From a candidate division KSB3 bacterium (GTDB lineage: Bacteria; Moduliflexota; Moduliflexia; Moduliflexales; Moduliflexaceae), in NCBI GenBank assembly GCA_002748425.1, contig PDSJ01000010.1, positions 1 to 64,000 of the forward strand: a stretch of 64,000 nucleotides of DNA, in the 5' to 3' direction. Below are positions 43,003-52,100 of this stretch, piece by piece; the first letter of the stretch is position 1; every line of letters starts with the position of its first letter. A program made the translations under genes and the position numbers. The notes under the pieces were generated by a model that saw nothing but the letters and a program-made list of their open reading frames with translations, made no database searches and was not told the origin of the DNA.

Positions 43003-44070
43003 TTACCGGGTCGAAAATACGTAAAGGCTTGTCTGCGTATATTCCTCACCGGCTTTCAAGACGGTTGAAGGAAATTCAGGCTGATTCGGAGAATTGGGAA
43101 AGTGCTGCGTTTCGAGGCAAAAACCAGAGTGCTTCCGGTAGACTGTACTGCCTTTTCCCGTAATGCTCCCGTCTAAAAAATTGCCGGTATAAAATTGAAC
43201 GCCGGGTGCTGTCGTAAACAGATCCATCACACGCCCGCTTACAGGTTCATAAACCTGTGCTGCAAGCGCCAGGCTTCCATCGCAGCTGTTTAAGACCCAA
43301 TTATGATCATATCCACCGGCTCTCAACAGTTGTTCGTCCTGCTCGTGAATTCTGGCGCCGATCCGTGTTGCCACCCTGAAGTCCATTGGACTGCCTGCGA
43401 CCTCCCGATATTCTCCGGTGGGAATCAGCCCGCCATCGCTGGGAGTAAAGCGATCCGCCGACAACATAAGCTGATGATCTAAAATATCGCTGCCCGATCT
43501 TGCACCAGCAAGATTAAAATAGGAATGGTTTGTCAGATTCAGCACAGTATCCCGGTCACTTACAGCGTGATAATCGAGCTGTAAAGCATTTTCGCGCGTC
43601 AGGGAATACACGACCGTGACACGCAGGTTTCCAGGATAGCCTTCCTCGCCATCGTTGCTGAGATACTCTAACTCAAGTTCCACAGCACGATCGACAGTCC
43701 GTTCATTGGCGCTCCACAGGGCTTTATCAAAGCCTTTCAGGCCGCCATGAAGATGATGGTCTCCATCATTCAGCGCGAGTGTATAGTCCACGCCATTCAA
43801 ACGAAAGCGTCCTTTTGCAATCCGATTTCCGTAACGACCGATCAAAGCCCCGAAGTACGGATTTGTGTTGACATCACAATACGGTTCAAGCGTATCATGT
43901 CCCAGGACAACATCATCAAGCGCAGCTTCTCGGTCAGGAACCTTGAGCGTCAGGATGATCCCGCCAAAATTCGTAATCGCGCAGCTCATACCATTATCAT
44001 TTGTCAGTGTATATACATCGACTGACCTTCCATCAGGTGTCTGACCAAAAACCCGTTTTTCAATGTTCAT
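43003..44070 (-). CDS. galM: aldose 1-epimerase (mutarotase)
   Basis: Interconverts alpha and beta anomers of aldoses. 355 residues, normal length, no signal peptide. Motifs: NPYFGALIGRYGNRIAKGRF, HHLHGGLKGFDKALW (catalytic His), NHSYFNLAG (second His) and the Glu base in GFCLETQHFPNSPNQPEFP. GGATGGTGAC precedes the start. Monocistronic, downstream of the mglA terminator. It may support the sugar-uptake operon in the same genome, but no linkage is seen. Confidence 0.95.
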   Translation of the reverse strand: MNIEKRVFGQTPDGRSVDVYTLTNDNGMSCAITNFGGIILTLKVPDREAALDDVVLGHDTLEPYCDVNTNPYFGALIGRYGNRIAKGRFRLNGVDYTLALNDGDHHLHGGLKGFDKALWSANERTVDRAVELELEYLSNDGEEGYPGNLRVTVVYSLTRENALQLDYHAVSDRDTVLNLTNHSYFNLAGARSGSDILDHQLMLSADRFTPSDGGLIPTGEYREVAGSPMDFRVATRIGARIHEQDEQLLRAGGYDHNWVLNSCDGSLALAAQVYEPVSGRVMDLFTTAPGVQFYTGNFLDGSITGKGSTVYRKHSGFCLETQHFPNSPNQPEFPSTVLKAGEEYTQTSLYVFSTR

Positions 44071-44156
44071 CTTGTCACCATCCTTTAAAAAAATTCACAG
44101 CGGCAGCTGCAATCGGGGCTCTTCGGCTGACTGTTGAAACAAGGTTCATCAACAAT

Positions 44157-44188
44157 AAAAAAAACGACCAAGTAGCATTGGCCGTTTT
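44157..44188 (-). terminator. terminator after the MglA-like GTPase gene
   Basis: On the minus strand AAAACGGCCAA, loop, TTGGTCGTTTT followed by four more Ts (T8 in total). A typical intrinsic terminator 28 bp beyond the stop codon. Confidence 0.85.
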
Positions 44189-44215
44189 GAGGACACGAAG
44201 AACACAACATTCCGC

Positions 44216-44983
44216 TTAAAAATGCAGTGGTTGATCGCGGGAACTTCCCGGCTTGATCACAAATTTTCCGGGACCTTCTTCCCTCTGTTTTTTACCAGGC
44301 TTGCCTGCCGAACTGCGTTCAACATGCTCCCGGAGGTTCTTTTCCAATTTGTGCGTGATACGTGTAATCTCTTCGCTTGATTTGCCGATTTTATATTTCT
44401 CGCCAAACGACTCTACCATCGACACCAGAACAGCTATGAAACAATCCAGCACGCCAAGATTGTTCGGATCGATTGCCACTGATCCAAAGGAACGCAGCCT
44501 TCTGAAATTCAGCTTCTTATCCATAACATCCAGCGGCAGAGTATTTGGCAGATCCCGTTTATTATATTGGAGCACTAACGGAATGCTTCGGATATCCAAA
44601 CCGTTCGCAGCCAGATTTTCGGCCAGATTTTTCAGGCTTTCCAGATTGTCTTTATGGCGCTTCACGTCGGAATCCGCCACAAAGGTCACTGCATCTGCAC
44701 CAGTCAGGACCATTTTTCTGGTGGAGTTATATTTGACCTGCCCCGGGACCGTATAGACTTTCAGGCGAAGATCCATGCCTTTTATATTTCCGAGATTAAT
44801 AGGCAGTAAATCAAAAAATAACGTACGGTCGGCCTCTGTTTCTAAAGAAAACAATTTTCCCACGCTTCGAGGGTCGAGTTTACTGTGAAGCCACTGTAAG
44901 TTTGTTGTTTTTCCTCCGACAGAGGGACCGTAATACACAACTTTTGCAATAATTTCGCGCGTATTATAATTAAACTGTGCCAT
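44216..44983 (-). CDS. MglA-like Ras-superfamily GTPase
   Basis: 255 residues from the ATG at 44983 (MAQFNYNTREIIAKVVYYGP). P-loop YYGPSVGGKTTN (about 17-28); switch/G3 region VYTVPGQVKYNSTR (about 77-90), the MglA-type variant with Pro-Gly-Gln; and NKRD base-recognition motif. Residues beyond 200 form a charged C-terminal extension not present in Myxococcus MglA (195 residues), which may be a partner or membrane contact. MglA proteins set front-rear polarity and gliding or pilus positioning. It follows a receiver-kinase-like gene by 68 bp, so they are probably one unit. No MglB/roadblock gene was noticed here. Confidence 0.88.
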   Translation of the reverse strand: MAQFNYNTREIIAKVVYYGPSVGGKTTNLQWLHSKLDPRSVGKLFSLETEADRTLFFDLLPINLGNIKGMDLRLKVYTVPGQVKYNSTRKMVLTGADAVTFVADSDVKRHKDNLESLKNLAENLAANGLDIRSIPLVLQYNKRDLPNTLPLDVMDKKLNFRRLRSFGSVAIDPNNLGVLDCFIAVLVSMVESFGEKYKIGKSSEEITRITHKLEKNLREHVERSSAGKPGKKQREEGPGKFVIKPGSSRDQPLHF

Positions 44984-45051
44984 AAACCACGTTCCTATCC
45001 TACAACAGGTTCCAGGGTAATACTCATGTCTGTACACTCTTTCCTCTTTTG

Positions 45052-46806
45052 TCAAAAAAGAGGAAACACGATGCGAATCGTTGTGCCCTTTTCAGGGGCA
45101 TTGCGAATATCAATCTGCGCATGATGTTCTTCAAGAATTTTTCGAGCCAGGCTCATGCTCAGCCTGCAATCATACTGGCTTTCATGCCCGATAAAGGGAT
45201 TGAAAAAATGCGCCAGTGTTTCCGACGGCATTCCATCCCCGTCATCAGTAAATTCAAGAGAGAGCGCGTCTTTATCGCCCCGGCTGCTGACGGTCCAATT
45301 CCCTCCATTTGGCATAATGTGACAAGCGTAATCCGTAAGATGTCGAAAGACATGTGCCATTTTTTCACGATCAATAAAAAAATTTCCGTTATACGCCCAA
45401 TGCCGATGAACATGGATTTGTCGCTCTTCAAGCATTGTGTCAAACTCTGCAAACATTTCTTCAAGAAATTCTGTCACCGGGACACGTTGCTTTGCTAATA
45501 TGCTCTTTTCATTTTGTGACAAGCGTCGAAAGCCATCGAAAATCTCTTCGATCCGGGTCACACTGCCAGACAAGGCCTGAGAAGGCAGTACGCTGTCTTC
45601 AGCATGCTGCCCGTCAAGCTCTTCGGCGACTCCCCGGATACGTTGAAGGGATGGCTTAAGCTGATCATGAAAAAACTCCGCCAGTTGACCAAGCTCCTTC
45701 ATCTGCTCGTTGAAGACTCTTTGGCTTGTGAAGCGTATATTTGATAAGGAGATAGACACTTGACCCGCCAATGACACGATAAAATTCAGATCGTCTTGTG
45801 TGAATGTTGCGTTATGTTCGAAACCATACACTGTAAAGATACCGATTTCACAACTGTCTATTCGCATTGGAACCAGCATGAGGCACTCAAGTCCGGGGTA
45901 TTCCACCGCCAAAACGTTCAGTTGCTCGTCAAACTCGACATCCTGGATCAGAAGGGGAACGTCTTTTTTGATCGTGTCCCATAAAATCCGATCGCCGGCA
46001 AGGGGCTTGGCAGCGAGCAGAAGATCGTCGGGCCTCCCGTATGAGACGCCGATTTGGAGACGCTGCGTGTCTTCATCTATCAAAAGAATCGCACAATGCT
46101 CAATTCCAAGCTCCCCGTAGACCGAAGATAAAGTGAGCTGCAAGAGTTCATCGCGGTCCGGGATCATCGTAATCGTTTTCCCAATATCATTCAGCAGGGA
46201 TAATTCTCGAATTTTTGCATCAAGCCGGCGCCGGGCTTCATCGACTTCCGTATACAACTCCGCCAACTGCATATTCGAATCAACAGCTTTGGCCATCAAT
46301 TCATTAGAAAGCTGGTAAGCGCGTTCGAGTTCTTCTGTGCGCTGCTGAACCTTCTCCTCAAGCTGACGGTTCAGCTCTTTCTGGCGCTTATATGAGCTGC
46401 GCAACTGATTTTCCAGCTCCCAGTTGCGTCGCTTCATTTCAAATTTTTCAAGATTATCGCTGATACTATAAGAAAGCTTTGACACAAAGTCATCCGATTT
46501 TGTTAAATAATCAGAGGCACCATTTTTCAGAGCGCCCACAGCTAGCCCTTCAGAACCGTTGTCAGTCATCATAATGACTGGTACATCAGTATGATTTCGA
46601 ACGATTTTTTGTAAGAGACTCAGTCCATCGGTATCGGGCAGAGAGTGCTCCAGGAGGATCAAATCACAGTGATGCTGTGCCATATAGTCTAAGCCGTCAG
46701 CGCCGTTTGAAGCTGTCACCACCGTATATTTCTGTTGTTGCAGGATTTCCAGAATAGATTCCTGGGCCGATTCACTGCCGCCTATGAGTAAAATATTCGC
46801 TCTCAT
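45052..46806 (-). CDS. atypical receiver-GAF-histidine-kinase-like protein
   Basis: 584 residues, cytoplasmic. A receiver domain (1-120) has Glu53 where the phosphorylated Asp is expected (DLILLEHSLPDTDG), and its first acidic pair is Gly-Gly (ILLIGGSES), so normal phosphotransfer is unlikely. A long coiled coil (about 122-215), a GAF domain (about 220-365) and a kinase-like region follow. The dimerisation helix contains EFFHDQLKPSL; the ATP lid retains DDGDGMPSETLAHFF and the end EKGTTIRIVFPLF, but the N-box is HLTDYACHIM, with Asp for Asn. It may be a scaffold or degenerate kinase. Its partner is plausibly the MglA-like GTPase next door. Confidence 0.8.
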   Translation of the reverse strand: MRANILLIGGSESAQESILEILQQQKYTVVTASNGADGLDYMAQHHCDLILLEHSLPDTDGLSLLQKIVRNHTDVPVIMMTDNGSEGLAVGALKNGASDYLTKSDDFVSKLSYSISDNLEKFEMKRRNWELENQLRSSYKRQKELNRQLEEKVQQRTEELERAYQLSNELMAKAVDSNMQLAELYTEVDEARRRLDAKIRELSLLNDIGKTITMIPDRDELLQLTLSSVYGELGIEHCAILLIDEDTQRLQIGVSYGRPDDLLLAAKPLAGDRILWDTIKKDVPLLIQDVEFDEQLNVLAVEYPGLECLMLVPMRIDSCEIGIFTVYGFEHNATFTQDDLNFIVSLAGQVSISLSNIRFTSQRVFNEQMKELGQLAEFFHDQLKPSLQRIRGVAEELDGQHAEDSVLPSQALSGSVTRIEEIFDGFRRLSQNEKSILAKQRVPVTEFLEEMFAEFDTMLEERQIHVHRHWAYNGNFFIDREKMAHVFRHLTDYACHIMPNGGNWTVSSRGDKDALSLEFTDDGDGMPSETLAHFFNPFIGHESQYDCRLSMSLARKILEEHHAQIDIRNAPEKGTTIRIVFPLF

Positions 46807-46922
46807 GATCTCTGCGGAACGTCATGAATACGCCGATTATGGCGTATTCTTTCATGCACTTGATGAATTTCACGAATCTTTTTTGAACGTTACACAATAT
46901 TCCATCGATTCATAAAAAAAGA

Positions 46923-46951
46923 AACTATCTCGAAAGTGAGGCTGCTGTCAA
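46923..46951 (-). promoter_or_regulatory. promoter of the receiver-kinase / mglA unit
   Basis: Minus strand TTGACA (46951-46946), 17 bp, ATAGTT (46928-46923), 117 bp before the start codon. The -10 is imperfect. Confidence 0.45.
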
Positions 46952-47073
46952 GACATTTTTTCTCAGCGTCATCTTCAAAAGTCTTCTTGCAGCGCTGCAG
47001 CTGAGAGAGGATGCGGCTTCCGTCTTCTCCCCATTCTTTTCCAGGAACGCCGCAACAGGAATCATGAAGAAGG

Positions 47074-48894
47074 TTACACGATCGTTCCAGTAACCCGAAT
47101 CACCTCTTCAACCGTCGTGATGCCCTCTTTCATCTTTCGAATCGCGCTCTCACGCAAGGTCTGCATCCCTTCTTTAAGAGCCTCCTCTTTTATATCGTGG
47201 GCACCGGCATTGTTATGGATCAGTGCCCGAATTTTCGGGCTTACCGGCATGACTTCAAAAATAGCGCTCCGTCCATAATAGCCGGTCCCGCGACATTTTC
47301 CACAGCCTTCTCCCTTTTGCAGCAACACGCCGCGCATGGAAGGATCGGCCGCAAGCTTAAGGGCCGCAAGTTCGGTGGAACTCGGCTTACAGGCAGCGCC
47401 GCAATTGTCACAGACTTTCCGCACGAGACGCTGCGCCAATACCGCGATTAAGGTCGATTCAACCAGAAAAGGCTCTGCGCCCATATCTACCAGACGGGCA
47501 ATCGCTGAAGGAGCATCGTTGGTATGTAAAGTGCTCAGGACCAGATGACCTGTTAATGCCGCATGAATGGCATTGTCAACCGTTTCAGTATCCCTGATCT
47601 CTCCAACCATGATCACATCCGGGTCCTGGCGCACAATGTTCCGAAGAGCCGTGCCAAAGGTTAAGCCCACATTCGCTCGAACAGCGATTTGGTTTAAATG
47701 TTCATTGAGCATCTCGATCGGATCCTCGATCGTCATGACATTGATTTGCTCGGTAGACAATTTTTCAAGCGTCGAGTAGAGGGTCGTTGTTTTGCCGCTT
47801 CCGGTTGGTCCGGTGATCAGGATGATCCCGTTACTTTTCGCAATAAAGGACATATACTGTTCGGCTTCCGCTTCCGAGAACCCCAGCTCTTCGATATTCT
47901 GCACCAGCGTGCCTCTGTCGAGAACGCGGATAACGACTTTTTCGTCGTAGGCAACGGGCATGGTGGAGACACGCAGTTCGATGTCCCTCCCGTGAAAACG
48001 GGTCTTGATGCGTCCATCCTGCGGGCGGCGCTTTTCGGCAATATCCATACGCGACAGCATTTTGATACGTGAAATGATCGCAGCATTAACGGATTTCGGC
48101 ATACGATGGATGTTGTGCAGGAGTCCGTCAATACGCAGCCGAATCTGGCTGTACTCCCGTTTCGGTTCAATATGAATATCGCTGGCCCGTTGCTCAAAGG
48201 CATAATTAAACAGTAAATTGACGGCGTTGACAATGTGTTTGTCCGTATAGCGGATATTGACGTCGGTATATTGTTCCAGGTTCCCAAAATCGATCCGCCC
48301 TCCGAGGTCTTCTTCAGCCGCCTTGACAGACGTTCGAAAACCATGAAATTCTTTCACAATTTTCAAAATGTCCGTTTTCGTGCTGATGACAGGCTTCACT
48401 TTCATCCCTGAGACTCTCCGGACGGTTTCAAGGGCTTCGATGTCCCAGGGATTCATGACAGCCACCGTTAGAAGCTCATGCTCTTCGTCGCTGTGAATCG
48501 GCACGATCAGATGCTTGACGGCAAACGGTTCAGACAGCTTGGACGTCACGGTTTCCATATCCAGTTTAAGCGGATCGAGACGGGTAAAGGGAAGCCCCCA
48601 GTGAGTCGCCAGTGTCTTCATGATCAACTCTTCCGTCAGGATATCCTCTTTACTCCGGGGCAGCCGTAAATGCATAGAACTGATGACATCCACCACTGTC
48701 ACCTCCTCGACCAGCCAATTTTTAGAAGATTTCACTCTGGAATTATTGTGACTTTCTTTTAACAATCTTGATTGAAGCAGCTTCTGATGCTTGTCCTTCT
48801 GTATCAAGATCTCTTGTTCCTGTTCCTGCCCGAGAAGATCGTTTTCTCTTAAGACCGAACAGACAAAATCTGCATCAAAGGTATTGGAAGCCAT
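47074..48894 (-). CDS. GspE/PilB-family secretion or pilus assembly ATPase
   Basis: 606 residues, hexameric ATPase powering type II secretion or type IV pilus extension. N-terminal T2SSE_N-type domain (about 60-190); Walker A GPTGSGKTTTLYSTL (about 352-366); Asp box and Walker B VIMVGEIRDTETVDNA; His box THALTGHLVLSTLHTND-like segment. The tetracysteine zinc site CDNCGAAC / CGKCRGTGYYGR lies at about 490-540. Presence of this site and the GspE N-domain fits PilB or GspE; no secretin, pilin or PilC gene lies nearby, so the choice is open. With the MglA-like gene next door, a pilus or motility link is attractive but unproven. Confidence 0.92.
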   Translation of the reverse strand: MASNTFDADFVCSVLRENDLLGQEQEQEILIQKDKHQKLLQSRLLKESHNNSRVKSSKNWLVEEVTVVDVISSMHLRLPRSKEDILTEELIMKTLATHWGLPFTRLDPLKLDMETVTSKLSEPFAVKHLIVPIHSDEEHELLTVAVMNPWDIEALETVRRVSGMKVKPVISTKTDILKIVKEFHGFRTSVKAAEEDLGGRIDFGNLEQYTDVNIRYTDKHIVNAVNLLFNYAFEQRASDIHIEPKREYSQIRLRIDGLLHNIHRMPKSVNAAIISRIKMLSRMDIAEKRRPQDGRIKTRFHGRDIELRVSTMPVAYDEKVVIRVLDRGTLVQNIEELGFSEAEAEQYMSFIAKSNGIILITGPTGSGKTTTLYSTLEKLSTEQINVMTIEDPIEMLNEHLNQIAVRANVGLTFGTALRNIVRQDPDVIMVGEIRDTETVDNAIHAALTGHLVLSTLHTNDAPSAIARLVDMGAEPFLVESTLIAVLAQRLVRKVCDNCGAACKPSSTELAALKLAADPSMRGVLLQKGEGCGKCRGTGYYGRSAIFEVMPVSPKIRALIHNNAGAHDIKEEALKEGMQTLRESAIRKMKEGITTVEEVIRVTGTIV

Positions 48895-49157
48895 AGCGTA
48901 GATTTCTTTTCCTCAAACTCTCAGGCATTGTGTCATAATGCCTGTTACGAATATGTTATGTGTCTAACAACTGTAGAACATGACAGACAAATTTCCTCCT
49001 GCGGTTCTGCGCAAAATTGTCCCACCGCAGCACTTCTCAGGCAGAAACAACAGAAGGGATGAAGGATCAACTCCGTCGCTTTTGTCCTCCATCCCTTCGG
49101 GTGTCCCGCATCACAGCGCAGAAATCGTCTTCAGATTTTCGGAACGCACCTTGTGAT
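48895..49157. other. gap between gspE/pilB and the giant gene
   Basis: No gene seen. Contains the 5' flank of the ATPase gene (no clear promoter hexamers) and the hairpin 49053-49098 that ends the giant gene's transcript. Confidence 0.4.
49053..49098 (-). terminator. terminator-like hairpin after the giant repeat gene
   Basis: GAAGGGATGAAGGA pairs with TCCTCCATCCCTTC (one mismatch in 14) over an 18-nt loop, 60 bp beyond the stop codon. The following minus-strand sequence is only moderately T-rich. Confidence 0.55.
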
Positions 49158-52100
49158 CTACTGCAGAATTTCTTCAAGAACCTCGGTACTAAAGCCGATA
49201 TTATCAATGCCGATCGACTTTCCGTGAAATGAGAGCCACGATGTATGCGCATAGTCAAGCTGATAGCGGCGCAGGTCTCCGGCAAGGTCTGCCTGAACCA
49301 GCGTCCAGCCGTCACGCCAGATCCTGCTCTGTAAAGGCATGTAAATATAGTTCCCGGAAAGCCCTTCTGAAGCAGCCTCGCCCGGTGTCTCCGGAAGGTA
49401 AGCCACATAGTATTCCTTCCCGTCTCCAGCCTGGACCTTCACAATCAGCTTAAACTCTGGTCCGGCTTTCACCATGGCCATGAAGAACGGCTGCGAAGAT
49501 AATTGACCGATAGCGCTCTTCGGATATGTGATCACAATATCTGACGCATTACTCGATTCTGCCGACAGGAAGGTGTTCACGTCAGTCGAACGGGGCCTGA
49601 TGCCTGCGATAACGACTCCATCAAACAGTTCGTCACGGCGCGAACTTCCGACTTGTCGCACATCAGAGGCAAAAGATTCCTCGGCAAGCCGCACGCTTCC
49701 GCTGCCGAAATGCAGCTTCCAGCCATTTTGCAACGGCGGCACTCTGTCTTCAAAATCGGTGATCGGCGTAAATACCTGTCCTTTCAGCGTCACCTTCCGC
49801 AAGGAGACGCTTTCGCTTCTTACGACAAAACGATCGGCCCCAAGGTACGTATGGCCGGTTGCATCCAGCAGATCCAGTAACAGATCCCGTTTCATTTCAT
49901 GCCATCCGCCGTCCAGCAATGCTGCATCAAGCGGATAAAACACATAGTTTTCAATACGTTTCCACGGTGTTCCTGCAAGAGACAGCGCCGCGGCCTCCTC
50001 AGGCGCGTTCAAGACTTCGATTATGCGTGAAGCGCCATGCTGCGCATTGGTCAAGGGCTCTTCCGTCGTATAACAGAGATAATACGGCTCTCCCCTCTCT
50101 GCAGCAGTCACACGGGCACAGAACGTGAACGGCTCTGTGCCTTTCACGTCAAAGCGTAATGCTGCCTGTGGCAGAGTCTTGCCCGCAGGATATACAGCGG
50201 TCATGGCAGCAGCATTGACGCGCCCCTTGACGTTGGAGCTTTTTTGCAAGCTGATCGCTGCATCTACTCCACCTGAAATTCTGCCAGAACCTTTGCCCTG
50301 CACGAGCTTCCATCTGGATCGTTCTGACGGCGAAATCGCCCGGGACTGCGCCGTACGTTCTTCTGCCGGAAAGGTCGTTTCCAGGACGAAATTTGATATC
50401 TCAGACACATTGCCGCTCCGATCAATAGAGCGCAGAGCAAAAGAGTAGGTCTGATCCGGCAGCAGATGAGCGACAACAAATTCCTCCACTTGTCCCGGCG
50501 CATTCGGAACAGGCGGCAGTGCGACTTTCTGCGCGCGTTCCCAGGGGAATTGCTGCATAATTTCTCCATCAGGCGGCAGTGGGAAATAACGAATGTCGTA
50601 GGCAGCGACCGACAAATCCTCCAAAGACGCCCGAGTGACCGGTCCCGCAGCGTCGGCAGAAGCGGTCCAACGCAGCATTACGCTGGAAGATGTCGGATAG
50701 AAGGCTCTTAAATCAGCCACGGCCGCCGGAGACGTCAGATCCTGAGTCCGAGCTTCCAGCGGGCTGGAAAGCGGCGAAAGATTACCAGCCTCATCGATCG
50801 CCCGAACAGCAACGTAATACGGAGTATTCTCTTCCAGACCGCTGATGGTATATTCCATCAGACTTCCGGGAGGCCCCGGCTGCAAATCGTCTACCCCCAG
50901 CGACGCGCTGTCCCAGTTATCTTCGCCCAAAGGCCCCAGGCTGTAGCGAAGTGCATAAGACGCAGGTGTCTCGTGCTTGGCATCGTCGGCAATGACTGTC
51001 CAGGACACGGTCAGGGACTGCTTGTCGGCCTGTGCCACAGTCAGATCGTCGATCGCCTGCGGCGCAATGGTGTCCGTTGTATACGCGATCGCCACATTCG
51101 ACAGCGGCGAACGTTCCTTACTGCTGTCCAAGACTTTGATCCCGAAATAGTAGCACATATTCGGTGAGAGGGTTTCGACAGTAATCGACTCCATTTCACC
51201 AAAGGTTTTCGGCACCAGCTTGTGTTTCACCCTTTCAGCTGTAGTCCATTTTTTCAGACCTTCGGGTGACTCGGCATAACGAATCTCATACTTCACAACC
51301 CGGTCGGCCATCCGATCCTTCGGAGCGGTCCAGGACAGGGTCACACTCGTTTCCGTCCCCGTGACAAAGGTCAGATCGTTGATATGCTGGGGGAGAACTT
51401 TGCCGATTAGCGCGATGTTGGAAAGCCCGGAGAGATTTTTGGCATCATCGATCGTTATCATGGCCACATAATAGCTGCGATCTTTTCTCAACCCCGTAAT
51501 CGTATACTCTTGCGCTGTTCCGGCTGCATCCGGCAACGGTTCGCCCTGAATCAACGTGGCCTTCTTCCATTGTTTAACGTGTTTCTCTTTTTCAGCAAAA
51601 CGGATATCGTAAAAAGCCGCTGTCCCGCGATCAGCATTATCACCCGGCGCAGTCCAACTGAGTTTTACGTCGCCATTCGCCTGTCTTTCAGCCTTTAAAT
51701 CGACAATCGCGGACGGTGCACTTGTATCTTCAGGCGACCATTGTGCAGAATTTGATAATGGACTCATATTGAGCTGCTCATCAATGCTCTGCAACGCAAA
51801 GTACACAGTCTCCTCACTTGACGGCACCTGCACAACCGTTTTCTGATACGTTCCGGCGCTCAAAGGCTTCGGGACAGGTCTCGCCACTGTCATAGCGTTC
51901 CAGTTCTCTTCAGTCACAGGCTCATATCCATAACGAATATCATACCTGGTCGCGCTTCCCTCAAAATCGTTATCCCCTGGAGCCGTCCAGCTGAGCTCGA
52001 TGTTCCGCAATCCTCCTGCAGCCTCACCGCCATCCCGCGCAACCAGGTCCGCCACATCTGCCGGCGGCATGGTGTCAGGACGACGCAGCTCAACCACATT

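Noticed and set aside
44216..45055. Longer MglA-like protein starting at 45055
   Set aside because: The extra 24 residues are unlike the family, would overlap the upstream gene, and a better ribosome site (TAGGAACG) precedes 44983.
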